Counted from the first letter of the stretch, positions 1 to 9,206 are shown. The stretch is DNA of 64,000 nt from Marinobacter fuscus (GCF_003007675.1 NZ_PXNP01000013.1:1-64000); one strand, 5' to 3'. Made by a program: numbers and translations. The notes: generated by a model from the sequence alone, not told the origin.

Positions 1-330
1 ATCTGGTCTGCCTGTCGCTTAACCTCAGGCGGATGAGTTCGCTGATGAGGCTGACATAGGCAATCTGAGGCGGCGTGCCGGGCCGTGCTGAGTGGTCGGG
101 CTACGGTTGTGAACTTGCCTATAACCGTCTTGATTGCCTGAATAGAAAATCGTGACTCTATCCGGTTGGATACTGCGCATATACTCTCGGGCACAACCGT
201 GATTCGGCGCGGCGGAGGCAATTGCTCAAAACACTTCTGCCGCGCAGACTCCTAGCTTGTTTGCCAGGCAATCGGTGCCGTGCTGCACCGATGTTCCGTG
301 AAAATTCCTAAAACAGCGACGGAAAACGCG
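1..330. other. Upstream region without a recognisable gene
   Basis: No open reading frame with a credible family match is visible before the peptide-importer operon. The long minus-strand frame that enters this stretch is antisense to the solute-binding protein gene and is not believable. A TATACT hexamer at 180-185 could be a -10 element, but I see no good -35 at the right spacing. The region presumably carries the importer promoter; that is inference from position only. Confidence 0.4.
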
Positions 331-1893
331 ATGAAAAAGATACTGGCAGCTTTTGTTGGCTCCATGGCCCTGGCGTCTGCGCCGGTGGCTCTGGCAGCCG
401 ATGCGACGAAAGAACTGAAAATGGCGTACGACGCCGACCCGGTCACCCTGGATATCCACGAGCAGTTGTCTGGCGGCATTCTGCAACTGTCCCACATGAC
501 CTTTGACCCGCTGATCCGCTGGACCAAGGATCTGGGCTTTGAAGCCCGGCTGGCTGAAAGCTGGGAGCGTGTTGACGAAAACACCATGCGCTTCAAGCTG
601 CGCGAGGGTGTGAAGTTCCACTCCGGTAACACACTCACCACCGCCGATGTCAAGTTTACCTTCGAACGCCTGAAGCAGAGCCAGGATTTCAAGGCGATTT
701 TCAAGCCGTTCACAGGCATCAACGTAATCGACGACTACACCTTTGAGCTGGTCACCAGCGAGCCCTACCCGCTGCTGTTGAACACCGCCACCTACATCTT
801 TCCGCTCGACAGCAAGTTCTACAGCGGCCAGACCGAGGGCGGCAAAGACAAGAGCGCGATCCTCAAGCACGGCAATTCCTTTGCGTCTGAGAACCTGTCC
901 GGTACCGGCCCCTACACCGTTACCGACCGTAAACAGGGCGTGCGGGTTGAGTTCGAGCGCTTTGATGGCTACTGGGACACCCAATCCCCGGGCAACGTCG
1001 GCAAGATTGTGCTGACCCCGATCAAGGAAAATGCCACCCGCGTTTCTGCGCTGCTGTCTGGCGGTGTCGACTTTATTGCACCGGTTCCGCCGAATGATCT
1101 GGACCGCATCAAGCGCGACCGCAACAGCGAACTGGTAACCATGAGCGGTACCCGCATCATCCTGTTCCACATGAACCAGGAGCGGGTGGAAGCCTTCAAG
1201 AACCCGAAGGTGCGCCAGGCCATTGCTTACGCCATCAACCAGGAAGGCATTGCCGCCAAGATCATGAAAGGCTTTGCCACACCAGCCGCGCAGATGTCTC
1301 CGGCCGGTTATCAGGGCCACAACGACAGCCTGAAGCCGCGTTTCGATGTGGCCAAGGCCAAGCAGTTGATGAAAGAAGCCGGTTACGAAGACGGTTTCAC
1401 CATCACCATGATGGCGCCGAACAACCGTTACGTGAACGACGACAAGATCGCCCAGGCAGCGGCGGCCATGCTGGCCCGCATCAACATCAAGGTGGATCTG
1501 AAAACTCTGCCCAAGGCGCAGTACTGGCCCGAGTTTGATAACCGCGCGGCCGACATGATGCTGATCGGCTGGCACGCAGACACCGAAGACTCTGCCAACT
1601 TCTTCGAATTCCTGACCTTCTGCCCGGATGCCGACACCGGTGCCGGCCAGTACAACGCCGGAAACTACTGCAACCCGGAAATCGACGCGATGGTGCAAAA
1701 AGCCAACGTAGAGACCGATCTGGAGAAGCGGGCGGCGATGCTGCAGGAAGTTGAGAAGCGTTTGTACGACGATGCCGCGTTCGTTCCGCTGCACTGGCAG
1801 GATCTGGCCTGGGCCGCGAAGAAGGGCGTGAACATTGAGCCGGTGCTCAACGTGATGAACTTCCCGTACCTGGGTGACCTGGTTGTTGAATAA
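331..1893 (+). CDS. Peptide ABC transporter, periplasmic solute-binding protein (family 5)
   Basis: A 520-residue SBP_bac_5 family protein, the periplasmic receptor that delivers peptides or similar solutes to the permease encoded next to it. I chose the ATG at 331 because it opens directly onto a signal peptide (MKKILAAFVGSMALASAPV, cleaved after about residue 23). The upstream in-frame start at 280 would add 17 residues with no secretion character. The family fold is evident from the AESWERVDENTMRFKLREGV region and from a C-terminal half with the usual FEFLTFCPDADTG segment. Length is normal for DppA/OppA-type receptors. It is the first gene of a set followed by two permeases and two ATPases. 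The substrate cannot be read from sequence; the neighbouring pepQ suggests di- or oligopeptides. Confidence 0.9.
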   Translation: MKKILAAFVGSMALASAPVALAADATKELKMAYDADPVTLDIHEQLSGGILQLSHMTFDPLIRWTKDLGFEARLAESWERVDENTMRFKLREGVKFHSGNTLTTADVKFTFERLKQSQDFKAIFKPFTGINVIDDYTFELVTSEPYPLLLNTATYIFPLDSKFYSGQTEGGKDKSAILKHGNSFASENLSGTGPYTVTDRKQGVRVEFERFDGYWDTQSPGNVGKIVLTPIKENATRVSALLSGGVDFIAPVPPNDLDRIKRDRNSELVTMSGTRIILFHMNQERVEAFKNPKVRQAIAYAINQEGIAAKIMKGFATPAAQMSPAGYQGHNDSLKPRFDVAKAKQLMKEAGYEDGFTITMMAPNNRYVNDDKIAQAAAAMLARINIKVDLKTLPKAQYWPEFDNRAADMMLIGWHADTEDSANFFEFLTFCPDADTGAGQYNAGNYCNPEIDAMVQKANVETDLEKRAAMLQEVEKRLYDDAAFVPLHWQDLAWAAKKGVNIEPVLNVMNFPYLGDLVVE

Positions 1894-1916
1894 CCGGGCA
1901 GTCATCTGACCCCCAA

Positions 1917-1942
1917 GCCCCTCTCCCGCCCGGGAGCGGGGC
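1917..1942 (+). terminator. Intercistronic hairpin after the solute-binding protein gene
   Basis: An 11-position stem with one T/C mismatch (GCCCCTCTCCC pairing GGGAGCGGGGC) and a GCCC loop lies 23 bases after the receptor stop codon and before the first permease. No T-run follows. Such hairpins in binding-protein operons usually stabilise the receptor mRNA or attenuate permease expression, giving excess receptor. That role is inferred here. Confidence 0.55.
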
Positions 1943-1972
1943 CTTCAAGCATTCACTAACGGTAACTTCTTG

Positions 1973-3022
1973 ATGCTAGCGTTTTTGGTTCAGCGGATAT
2001 CCCAGGCGGTACTGGTCATGTTTGTGATCAGCCTCATCGCCTTTGCCATTCAGGATGGCCTCGGGGATCCGCTTCAGGAAATGGTGGGCATGTCCGTTTC
2101 GGCCGAGGAACGGGAAGCCATTCGTGAGGAGCTCGGGTTGAACGACCCGTTCCTGGTTCAGTATCTGCGTTTTGCCGGTAAGGCTGTGCAGGGCGATCTG
2201 GGGAACTCCTATTTTTACAGCAAGCCCGCGCTGGAGGTTATTGCGGAGCACCTGCCTGCCACCCTGGAACTGGTGATTGGTGCCAGCCTGATGATTATTT
2301 TTCTGTCGGTGCCTATCGGTGTGTATGCCGCTATCCGGCCCCAGGCCTGGTTATCGAAGTTTTTTATGGGGGTGAGCACGGTGGGTATCTCCATCCCGGT
2401 ATTCCTGACCGCCATTGTGTTGATTCAGCTGTTTTCCATCGGTGTAACCGTCAGCTGGTTCCCGGACGACACCGGCTGGGGCCAGTGGCTGAACGATTTC
2501 TTTACCACCGAAGGCGGCTTGCCGTCTTATGGTCGTGGCGATGATCTGGTGCACCTGTTTGGTACCTGGGAATCCGGATTGTTTACCGCCGAGGGCTTGG
2601 CGCACCTGATCCTGCCCTGTGTGTCCCTGGCCTCGATCATGTTGCCGCTGTTTATCCGCCTGATTCGGGCCGAAATGATGGAAGTGCTGCAGAGCGATTA
2701 CATCCGCTATGCGCGGGCCAAGGGCCTGGCGGCGGGGCGCATCAACTTTTTGCATGCCCTGAAGAACACTATGCTGCCGGTGATTACCGTGGGTGGCGTG
2801 CAGATCGGCATTATGGTGGCCTACACCATTCTGACCGAGACCGTGTTCCAGTGGCCGGGCCTGGGCCTGATGTTCCTGGAGGCCATCACCCGCAGTGACA
2901 TTCCCCTGATTGTGGCTTACCTGATGGTTGTGGGCCTGATCTTTGTGATTACCAACACTCTGGTGGATCTGATCTACGGACTGGTCAACCCCACCGTTAA
3001 ACTGACAGGTAAGAAAGCATGA
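1973..3022 (+). CDS. Peptide ABC transporter permease, DppB-like
   Basis: Inner-membrane permease of the peptide importer, 349 residues, BPD_transp_1 family. It opens with a hydrophobic helix (LAFLVQRISQAVLVMFVISL), the typical N-terminal segment of DppB/OppB proteins. It carries the EAA-loop region around YIRYARAKGL, which docks onto the ATPases, and ends with two further helices. The ATG at 1973 is preferred over an in-frame TTG one codon earlier; neither has a strong ribosome binding site. Its stop overlaps the start of the next permease by four bases (ATGA), so the two are translationally coupled. It forms a heterodimeric channel with the next product. Confidence 0.92.
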   Translation: MLAFLVQRISQAVLVMFVISLIAFAIQDGLGDPLQEMVGMSVSAEEREAIREELGLNDPFLVQYLRFAGKAVQGDLGNSYFYSKPALEVIAEHLPATLELVIGASLMIIFLSVPIGVYAAIRPQAWLSKFFMGVSTVGISIPVFLTAIVLIQLFSIGVTVSWFPDDTGWGQWLNDFFTTEGGLPSYGRGDDLVHLFGTWESGLFTAEGLAHLILPCVSLASIMLPLFIRLIRAEMMEVLQSDYIRYARAKGLAAGRINFLHALKNTMLPVITVGGVQIGIMVAYTILTETVFQWPGLGLMFLEAITRSDIPLIVAYLMVVGLIFVITNTLVDLIYGLVNPTVKLTGKKA

Positions 3023-3951
3023 CAACGGCAACGGTTTCCCGCTGGGACCGCTTCCGCGAGTCCTTTTTCTGGTACAGCTTCAAGCGCGACAAGGTGGCGG
3101 TGATCAGCTTTGTGGTGTTGATGCTGATGGTACTGTCGGCGGTGTTTGCGCCGCTGCTGGCGCCTGCAGACCCCTACGATCTGGCCCAGATCGACATTCT
3201 CAACTCGGAACTGCCGCCGGTGGGGCTGGATGGCTCAGACCCTGCGTTCCCGCTGGGCACCGACGCGCAGGGCCGCGACCTGTTGTCCACCATTCTGTAC
3301 GGCACCCGGGTGTCGCTGATGATCGGTTTCGGCGCGGTGGTGCTGCAGGCGGTGCTGGGCATTCTGTTTGGCCTGCTGGCGGGCTACCTGGGTGGCAAAA
3401 TCGACGCGGTGCTGATGCGCATTGCCGACGTGCAATTGTCGTTCTCCACCCTGATGGTGGCGATTATTGTGGGTGCAGTGTTCAAGGCCAGCTTCGGCAA
3501 TCTGATGTTTGGCGAGATCGCCATTTATATGCTGATCTTCATCATCGGGGTGGCGGAGTGGCCGCAGATTGCCCGCACCGTGCGCGCCTCTGTACTGGCG
3601 GAGAAAAAGAAAGAGTATGTGGATGCCGCCAAAGTTATGGGCTTTGGCACACCCCGGATCATGTTCCGGCACATTCTGCCCAACACCCTGTCGCCGATCT
3701 TCGTTATTGCCACGGTACAGATTGCCAACGCGATTATCTCCGAAGCGGCCCTGTCGTTCCTGGGCCTGGGCATGCCGGAAACCCAGCCGTCGCTGGGCTC
3801 GCTGATCAAATCCGGTTTTGACTACATCCAGAGCGGTTCCTGGTGGATCACCCTGATCCCGGGCCTGGTGCTGGTGGTGCTCGTGCTGGTCATCAACCTG
3901 TTGGGTGACTGGCTGCGGGATGTGATGAACCCACGGCTGTACAAGGGGTAA
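3019..3951 (+). CDS. Peptide ABC transporter permease, DppC-like
   Basis: Second permease subunit, 310 residues. The N-terminus has the OppC_N-type segment (WYSFKRDKVAVISFVVLMLM), followed by the BPD_transp_1 core with the EAA-like motif near YVDAAKVMGFG and the conserved EAALSFLGLGMP signature characteristic of DppC/OppC proteins. It starts inside the preceding permease stop codon and ends four bases before the next start, so it belongs to the same transcript. It pairs with the upstream permease to form the translocation path. The peptide class transported is unknown. Confidence 0.93.
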   Translation: MTTATVSRWDRFRESFFWYSFKRDKVAVISFVVLMLMVLSAVFAPLLAPADPYDLAQIDILNSELPPVGLDGSDPAFPLGTDAQGRDLLSTILYGTRVSLMIGFGAVVLQAVLGILFGLLAGYLGGKIDAVLMRIADVQLSFSTLMVAIIVGAVFKASFGNLMFGEIAIYMLIFIIGVAEWPQIARTVRASVLAEKKKEYVDAAKVMGFGTPRIMFRHILPNTLSPIFVIATVQIANAIISEAALSFLGLGMPETQPSLGSLIKSGFDYIQSGSWWITLIPGLVLVVLVLVINLLGDWLRDVMNPRLYKG

Positions 3952-3955
3952 CACC

Positions 3956-4954
3956 ATGGCACTGTTGGAAGTAAAAAATCTGGATGTGCGGTTTGCGGTG
4001 CGTGGTGGCGATTTGACCGCCCTGCGCGGCATCAGCTTCACCCTCGACAAAGGCGAGCGCCTGGGGCTGGTGGGGGAGTCTGGTGCCGGTAAATCGGTGG
4101 CGGCGTTCTCCATTCTTAACCTGATCGCCAAGCCGGGTTACATTGCGGGCGGCCAGATCCTGTTTGAAGGCCGCGATCTGGCGGCCATGAGCGAGCGTGA
4201 ACTGCGCAAGATTCGTGGTAACCGTATTGCCATGATCTTCCAGGATCCGATGATGACCCTGAATCCGGTGCTCACCATCGGCACCCAGATGGTCGAGGCT
4301 ATTCTGGCCCATCGCAAGATCAGCAAGAAAGAAGCCCGGGCCATCGCGCTGGACCGGCTGCAGAAGGTGCAGATTCCGTCACCGGAAAAACGGCTGGATC
4401 AGTATCCCCACGAGCTGTCTGGCGGTATGCGCCAGCGGGTGATTATTGCCATCGCCCTGTTGCTGGACCCGGAGATCATCATCGCGGATGAACCGACTAC
4501 GGCGCTGGATGTCACCATCCAGGCGGAGATCATGGATCTGCTGCTGAACCTGTGCGAACAGGAAAACGTGGCGCTGATGCTGATTACCCACGATCTGGGT
4601 GTGGTGTCTCAGGTGACCCAGCGCATGCTGGTGATGTACTCCGGCCGGATTATCGAGCAGGGGCCAACCCGGGAAATCATCAACGACGCTCAGCACCCGT
4701 ATACCCAGGGGCTGATCAACGCCTTGCCGCAAATGGGCGAGCCCGGTGCCCGGTTGTTCCAGATTCCCGGCTCCATGCCGTCGCTAAAAAATGTCCCCAC
4801 CGGCTGCCCGTTCCATCCCCGGTGTTCGTTTGCCACCGACCACTGCAAGCGCGCCATGCCCGAGTATGTGCGTTCTGGCAACGTGGATGTGGCCTGTTAC
4901 GAGGTGGCCAACTTGATTGAGCAGGAGAAACGCATGCAGGAGGCCGAATCATGA
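3956..4954 (+). CDS. Peptide ABC transporter ATPase, DppD-like
   Basis: A 332-residue ATPase of the peptide importer. Walker A is GESGAGKS near residue 41, the ABC signature is LSGGMRQR, and Walker B is [12 protein letters not shown]. The C-terminal oligopeptide-transporter extension carries the cysteine set [15 protein letters not shown] plus a later cysteine, which in DppD-type ATPases can bind an iron-sulphur cluster. The start follows the previous stop by four bases. The ATGA overlap with the next gene shows coupling to the partner ATPase. The two act as a heterodimer on the cytoplasmic face of the permeases. Confidence 0.93.
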   Translation: MALLEVKNLDVRFAVRGGDLTALRGISFTLDKGERLGLVGESGAGKSVAAFSILNLIAKPGYIAGGQILFEGRDLAAMSERELRKIRGNRIAMIFQDPMMTLNPVLTIGTQMVEAILAHRKISKKEARAIALDRLQKVQIPSPEKRLDQYPHELSGGMRQRVIIAIALLLDPEIIIADEPTTALDVTIQAEIMDLLLNLCEQENVALMLITHDLGVVSQVTQRMLVMYSGRIIEQGPTREIINDAQHPYTQGLINALPQMGEPGARLFQIPGSMPSLKNVPTGCPFHPRCSFATDHCKRAMPEYVRSGNVDVACYEVANLIEQEKRMQEAES

Positions 4955-5961
4955 CCTCCCCTCTGGTAAGTATTCGTGATCTGGAGAAGCGCTTCGACCT
5001 CTCCGGTAACCTTCTGGAGCAGATTACCTTTGAAGGTGGCCGTTTCCGCCGCAAGCAGGAAGCTGTGCACGCCATCAACGGGGTCAACCTGGAGGTGCAT
5101 AAGGGCGAGGCCCTGTGCGTGGTGGGCGAGTCCGGCTGTGGCAAATCCACCGTTGCCCGCACGGTGATGGGATTGTTGTCGCCAAGCGCGGGCGAAATCC
5201 ATTACGACGGCCAGCGTATCGATAATCTGGAAGGCAAGGCGGCGCTGCCGTATCGCCGCAAGATGCAGATGATCTTCCAGAACCCCTATGCCTCGCTCAA
5301 CCCGCGGATGACCATCCAGCAAACCCTGGAAGAGCCGATTCGCTTTCATCACCCGGGCTGGGCCGCCACCGAGGTGCGCGACAAGATCCACGAAGTGATG
5401 CACTCGGTGGGCATCGACCCGGACTGGGGCAGTCGCTTTGGCCATGAGTTCTCCGGTGGCCAGCGCCAGCGGATTGCCATTGCCCGGGCACTGGCGGTCG
5501 ACCCGGAGTTTATTGTGGCCGATGAGCCGATCTCCGCGCTGGACGTGTCCATTCAGGCCCAGGTGCTGAACCTGCTGATGGATGCCCAGGAAAGCCGCGG
5601 CCTGACCTACCTGTTCATCACCCACGATCTGGCGGTGGTGGAGCATTTTGGTACCCGGGTGGCGGTGATGTACCTGGGCCGGGTGTGCGAGCTGGCAGAT
5701 ACCAAAACCCTGTTCGCAACGCCAAGGCACCCCTACACCCAGGCGCTGCTGTCGGCCATTCCGAAACTGGAAGACGATCGCCCGAACCATATTCGCCTGC
5801 AGGGTGAAGTGCCCACCCCGGTGAACCTGCCGTCGGGCTGTGTGTTCCACGGTCGGTGCCCTTACGCCAACGATCGTTGCCGGCAGGAGATACCGCAATT
5901 GATCGCCACTGACGGTGGCGGACAGGTGGCTTGCCATGCCGTTGAGGAAGGCCGTTTGTAA
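4951..5961 (+). CDS. Peptide ABC transporter ATPase, DppF/OppF-like
   Basis: A 336-residue ATPase partner of the preceding product. It has an N-terminal insertion before Walker A (about residues 20-45, GGRFRRKQEAVHAING) typical of OppF/DppF, then Walker A GESGCGKS, signature SGGQRQR and Walker B FIVADEPISALD. The C-terminal extension repeats the cysteine arrangement (GCVFHGRCPYANDRC). It starts within the stop codon of the upstream ATPase and is the last transporter gene. About 75 bases separate it from the LysR regulator, with no clear terminator between, so read-through is possible. Confidence 0.93.
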   Translation: MTSPLVSIRDLEKRFDLSGNLLEQITFEGGRFRRKQEAVHAINGVNLEVHKGEALCVVGESGCGKSTVARTVMGLLSPSAGEIHYDGQRIDNLEGKAALPYRRKMQMIFQNPYASLNPRMTIQQTLEEPIRFHHPGWAATEVRDKIHEVMHSVGIDPDWGSRFGHEFSGGQRQRIAIARALAVDPEFIVADEPISALDVSIQAQVLNLLMDAQESRGLTYLFITHDLAVVEHFGTRVAVMYLGRVCELADTKTLFATPRHPYTQALLSAIPKLEDDRPNHIRLQGEVPTPVNLPSGCVFHGRCPYANDRCRQEIPQLIATDGGGQVACHAVEEGRL

Positions 5962-6036
5962 CACCTGCACGCGGTTGGGCTATCATGCCTGCAAAACCGT
6001 ATTGGTTGTTACTCAGGTCTGACCTCAGAGGACTGC

Positions 6037-6942
6037 ATGGAAATACGCTGGCTGGAAGATTTTCTGGCCCTTGCCCGTACCCGCCATTTTTCACGTGCTG
6101 CGGAACAGCAGCACGTGAGCCAGCCCACGTTCAGCCGCCGGATCAAGCTGCTGGAAGAGTCCATGGGCACCACCCTGGTTAACCGCCAGACCCTGCCGTT
6201 GTCCTTGACCCCGGCAGGCGAGCTGTTTCGGGAGTTGTGCGAGCGGATTACCCGGGATGTCCGGGATACCCGGGACAGGGTGGCGGCACTGGATGCCGAG
6301 GCATCTGCGCGGATCAGTGTCGGTTCTACCCAAGGGTTGTTTTCGCACTTCTATCAGGGCTGGGCACAGGATGCGGGCATTAGCGGCCGCTTGCAGCTGA
6401 ATCTGACGGCCACCAACTGGGTAGGTTCGCAGTTTCTGGATGCGTTGGAGAGTGGCGAGTGTGACCTGGTGCTGTGTTACTGGCATCGGGACTTGCCCTG
6501 GGGTGAGCGCTGGGATGCCGACAAGCTCCAGTGGCTCACCATCGGCCAGGAAACTCTGGTGCCGGTGAGCATTACTGATGAACAGGGCCAGCCCCGGTAC
6601 CCGCTGCCGGGCACACCAGAGCAGCCGGTGCCGTTGATTGCCTATCACAGCCGGGGTTTTTTGCAGTCGGCCATCGAGGGCCATCTGCTGCGCAAAAAAC
6701 TCACCGCCAACCTGTTGCCGCTGAACGAAAATACCCAGTCGGCCAGCATTAAGGCGCTGGTGAAGCAGGGCTTTGGGATGGGCTGGTTGCCCCGGCGGAT
6801 GACCGAGAAAAGTGAACAGTTTGGCAGTCTGATCCGGGCGGGTGATGAGCGCTGGGACATTCCGCTGGAAATCCGTCTGGTGCGCCTGCGGGACGCACGC
6901 TCAGACGACATCGTGAATTTATGGAATCAACTGGACAACTGA
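6037..6942 (+). CDS. LysR family transcriptional regulator (HypT-like)
   Basis: A 301-residue LysR-type regulator. The winged helix-turn-helix occupies about residues 3-60 (ARTRHFSRAAEQQHVSQPTF), followed by a periplasmic-binding-protein-like effector domain. The DNA-binding part, with NRQTLPLSLTPAG, reminds me of the HypT/YjiE subgroup, but I do not see that protein's redox-sensing methionine pattern, so a hypochlorite role should not be assumed. It is co-directional with the importer genes and one base upstream of pepQ. That arrangement suggests it controls peptide import or pepQ; this is inference, since LysR proteins more often regulate a divergent neighbour. Confidence 0.88.
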   Translation: MEIRWLEDFLALARTRHFSRAAEQQHVSQPTFSRRIKLLEESMGTTLVNRQTLPLSLTPAGELFRELCERITRDVRDTRDRVAALDAEASARISVGSTQGLFSHFYQGWAQDAGISGRLQLNLTATNWVGSQFLDALESGECDLVLCYWHRDLPWGERWDADKLQWLTIGQETLVPVSITDEQGQPRYPLPGTPEQPVPLIAYHSRGFLQSAIEGHLLRKKLTANLLPLNENTQSASIKALVKQGFGMGWLPRRMTEKSEQFGSLIRAGDERWDIPLEIRLVRLRDARSDDIVNLWNQLDN

Positions 6943-6943
6943 T

Positions 6944-8224
6944 ATGCCTGAACAAGATCTGCTTTCCCTGCAACCGGCTCATCTGCGTGAACTGCAGGCC
7001 CGTTACGAGCGGGTTCTGGCGGCGGAGGGCTTTGACAGTCTGCTGATTGCCTCCGGCGCCGCACCGTATCGCCATCGGGATGATCAGGCCTATGTCTTTC
7101 AGGGCTTCGGCCCGTTTTTGCACTGGACCGGGCTGACTGGCCAGGAGCACAGCTGGCTGCTGATTCGCCCGGGCCAGGCGCCGGTGCTTTGGCTGTATCA
7201 GCCGGTGGATTTCTGGCACGCCACACCAGAGCTGGCGGCCGAGCCCTGGCAGCAGGTGATTGAGGTTCGTCGTCGTCCCGAGCCGGGGGTGCCGGAACTG
7301 GGCGCAACCAAGCGCCTGGCGGTGGTCGGCGACCCGCAGGTGCTTGAGGCAGTGCCCGGGGAGCACAATCCGGAGGCCTTGCTGGCGGCCATCGAGGAAA
7401 CCCGGGTTCACAAAACCGCTTACGAAATCGAGTGCCTGGCTGAAGCCAACCGGCATGCCCTGGTGGGGCACCAGGCCGCGGCCCGGGCGTTCCTGCAGGG
7501 GGAGAGCGAATTCGGCATCAACCTGGCCTACCAGCAGGCCACTGGCCAGCGGGAAGCCGACGCTCCTTATCACAGCATTATTGGCTTGAACGAGCACGCC
7601 GGTACACTGCACTACCAGTACTACGATACCTGTGCGCCGCAGAAACCCCGCAGCCTGCTGATCGATGCCGGTGTGCGCTATCGCGGCTACTGTTCCGATA
7701 TTACCCGCACCACCGCCGCCCCTGGCGAACCCCGTTTTGCGGCTCTGGTACAAGGTCTGGAAGCGCTGCAGTTGCGGCTCTGCGACATGGTGGCCCCGAG
7801 GGTGGATTATGTTGATATTCACCGCAAAACCCATCAGGGCATTGCTGCGCTGCTGTCGGCCTCCGGCCTGGTATCTGGCCTGAGCGACGAGGCCATGGTG
7901 GAGCAGGGCATTACCCGGGCCTTCTTCCCCCACGGCATCGGGCACTTCCTCGGCGTGCAGGTACACGATGTGGCCGGCAAACCCACGCCACCACCGGCCG
8001 ATGCGCCCTTTTTGCGTATGACCCGAACCCTGGAAGAGGGCATGGTGGTGACCATTGAGCCCGGGTTGTATTTCATACCGTCGTTGCTGGAACCGATACG
8101 AAACAGCGCGGCCGGGCAGTATCTGAATGAAGCGCTGATCGCCGAGCTGAGCGGTTGCGGAGGGATTCGTATTGAGGACAACGTGGTGGTGACCGCCACG
8201 GGAGCCCGCAACCTCTCGCGCTGA
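6944..8224 (+). CDS. pepQ: Xaa-Pro dipeptidase PepQ
   Basis: Metallopeptidase of family M24B that hydrolyses dipeptides with C-terminal proline. It is 426 residues long, close to E. coli PepQ, and similar along its whole length. All five metal ligands are present: Asp241 and Asp252 (LLIDAG and CSDITRT), His330 in HGIGHFLGVQVHD, Glu372 in TIEPGLYF and Glu411 in GIRIEDN. The N-terminal creatinase-like domain contains PVDFWHATPEL, matching the PepQ subgroup. It follows the LysR gene by one base and so is probably co-transcribed with it. Placement after a peptide importer suggests the cell imports peptides and then cleaves proline-containing ones. Confidence 0.95.
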   Translation: MPEQDLLSLQPAHLRELQARYERVLAAEGFDSLLIASGAAPYRHRDDQAYVFQGFGPFLHWTGLTGQEHSWLLIRPGQAPVLWLYQPVDFWHATPELAAEPWQQVIEVRRRPEPGVPELGATKRLAVVGDPQVLEAVPGEHNPEALLAAIEETRVHKTAYEIECLAEANRHALVGHQAAARAFLQGESEFGINLAYQQATGQREADAPYHSIIGLNEHAGTLHYQYYDTCAPQKPRSLLIDAGVRYRGYCSDITRTTAAPGEPRFAALVQGLEALQLRLCDMVAPRVDYVDIHRKTHQGIAALLSASGLVSGLSDEAMVEQGITRAFFPHGIGHFLGVQVHDVAGKPTPPPADAPFLRMTRTLEEGMVVTIEPGLYFIPSLLEPIRNSAAGQYLNEALIAELSGCGGIRIEDNVVVTATGARNLSR

Positions 8225-8266
8225 CAGGTATTGTTACTTTATTGAACAATTCTTTTCGCAAAAGGC

Positions 8267-8299
8267 TTGCAATCTCGTTTGGTAATAACAATAATTATC
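8267..8299 (+). promoter_or_regulatory. Fur-box promoter of bfd
   Basis: TTGCAA (8267-8272), a 17-base spacer and AATAAT (8290-8295) form a plausible sigma-70 promoter. The 19 bases at 8281-8299 match the classical Fur box GATAATGATAATCATTATC at 15 of 19 positions by my count and cover the -10 element. Binding of Fe-Fur there would block RNA polymerase, so bfd should be induced by iron starvation, as known for bfd in other bacteria. Confidence 0.8.
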
Positions 8300-8331
8300 A
8301 CTAACTTTAGTGCTGTTAGTGAGAAAGCCCA

Positions 8332-8538
8332 ATGTATGTTTGCTTGTGTTTCGGGGTAACAGACAGAGAAATTCGCAAAGCGGCCGATAACGGTGTCAGC
8401 TCCATGCGCCAGCTCGGTAAAGAGTTGGGTGTGGGGCGCCAGTGTGGCCGCTGTGCCTGCACCGCCCGGGAGATCCTGCGCGAAGCCCGCTCTCCGGACT
8501 ACCTTGCCATGGCCAATATGCTGGCCCAGCCAGCCTGA
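8332..8538 (+). CDS. bfd: Bacterioferritin-associated ferredoxin Bfd
   Basis: A 68-residue [2Fe-2S] ferredoxin that reduces the iron core of bacterioferritin so that iron can be released. The four cluster cysteines follow the BFD-family spacing: Cys4 and Cys6 (VCLCFGVTD) and the later pair in RQCGRCACT. Length is normal for the family. It lies just upstream of bacterioferritin and downstream of a Fur-box promoter, consistent with iron-starvation induction. A GC-rich inverted repeat separates it from bfr, so the two genes are probably transcribed under different conditions. Confidence 0.95.
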   Translation: MYVCLCFGVTDREIRKAADNGVSSMRQLGKELGVGRQCGRCACTAREILREARSPDYLAMANMLAQPA

Positions 8539-8553
8539 TACAGTCTGCCTGCT

Positions 8554-8592
8554 AACCGGTGCTTTCCGGCCGCAGTGCCCGGGGCACCGGTT
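8554..8592 (+). terminator. Hairpin between bfd and bfr
   Basis: AACCGGTGC at 8554-8562 pairs perfectly with GCACCGGTT at 8584-8592 around a GC-rich 21-base loop. It starts 15 bases after the bfd stop. There is no U-tract directly after it, so it is either a weak terminator or an mRNA 3'-end stabiliser that separates Fur-regulated bfd from bfr. Confidence 0.5.
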
Positions 8593-8686
8593 GTCATTCG
8601 GCACCCATTCCCATCCGATATTTTTTCTTGCCGTAAAACCGACTATCCTTGTGGGCTAACGCTTCAGAGATAAAAAGGATTCGGCA

Positions 8687-9163
8687 ATGAAAGGCGATAA
8701 AAAAGTCATTCAGCATCTGAACAAGGTTTTGGCCAATGAACTGACCGCCATTAATCAGTATTTTCTGCATTCCCGGATGTACAAAGACTGGGGCATCACC
8801 AAGCTGGCGGCCAAGGAGTACGAAGAGTCCATCGACGAGATGAAGCACGCTGACCAATTGATCGAGCGGATTCTGTTCCTCGAAGGCCTGCCCAACCTGC
8901 AAGATCTGAACAAGCTGCTGATCGGTGAAAACGTCCAGGAAATGATCGAGTGTGACCTCAAACTTGAGCACACCGCTCATGCCGACCTGAAAGAAGCCAT
9001 TATCTACTGTGAACAGGTGCAGGACTTCACCAGCCGGGAGCTGTTCCGCAGCATTCTGGACAGCGAAGAAGAGCACATCGACTGGCTGGAAACCCAGCTG
9101 GAAATGATTTCCCAGATGGGCATCCAGAACTACATCCAGCTGCAATCCTCCGCAGCCGAGTAA
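8687..9163 (+). CDS. bfr: Bacterioferritin
   Basis: A 158-residue haem-containing ferritin that oxidises and stores iron as a 24-subunit shell. All ferroxidase ligands sit at the canonical positions: Glu18, Glu51, His54, Glu94, Glu127 and His130. The haem-ligand methionine is Met52 (DEMKHAD), so this is a haem-binding subunit and not a haem-less paralogue. A good ribosome binding site (AAAAGGA) precedes the ATG. The gene is followed by a strong terminator and forms a functional pair with bfd, storing iron that Bfd helps to release. Confidence 0.97.
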   Translation: MKGDKKVIQHLNKVLANELTAINQYFLHSRMYKDWGITKLAAKEYEESIDEMKHADQLIERILFLEGLPNLQDLNKLLIGENVQEMIECDLKLEHTAHADLKEAIIYCEQVQDFTSRELFRSILDSEEEHIDWLETQLEMISQMGIQNYIQLQSSAAE

Positions 9164-9175
9164 GCACCCGCTTTC

Positions 9176-9206
9176 GGCCCCGGCCCCTGTTTAAGGGGCC
9201 GGGGCC
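9176..9206 (+). terminator. Rho-independent terminator of bfr
   Basis: A perfect 13-bp stem (GGCCCCGGCCCCT with AGGGGCCGGGGCC) with loop GTTTA starts 12 bases after the bfr stop codon. It is followed by the T-rich stretch TGTTGTGT. Confidence 0.85.

Noticed and set aside
226..1905. 559-codon open frame on the minus strand
   Set aside because: Fully antisense to the solute-binding protein gene, His/Val/Gly-rich without family features; a by-product of GC-rich codon use on the real strand.
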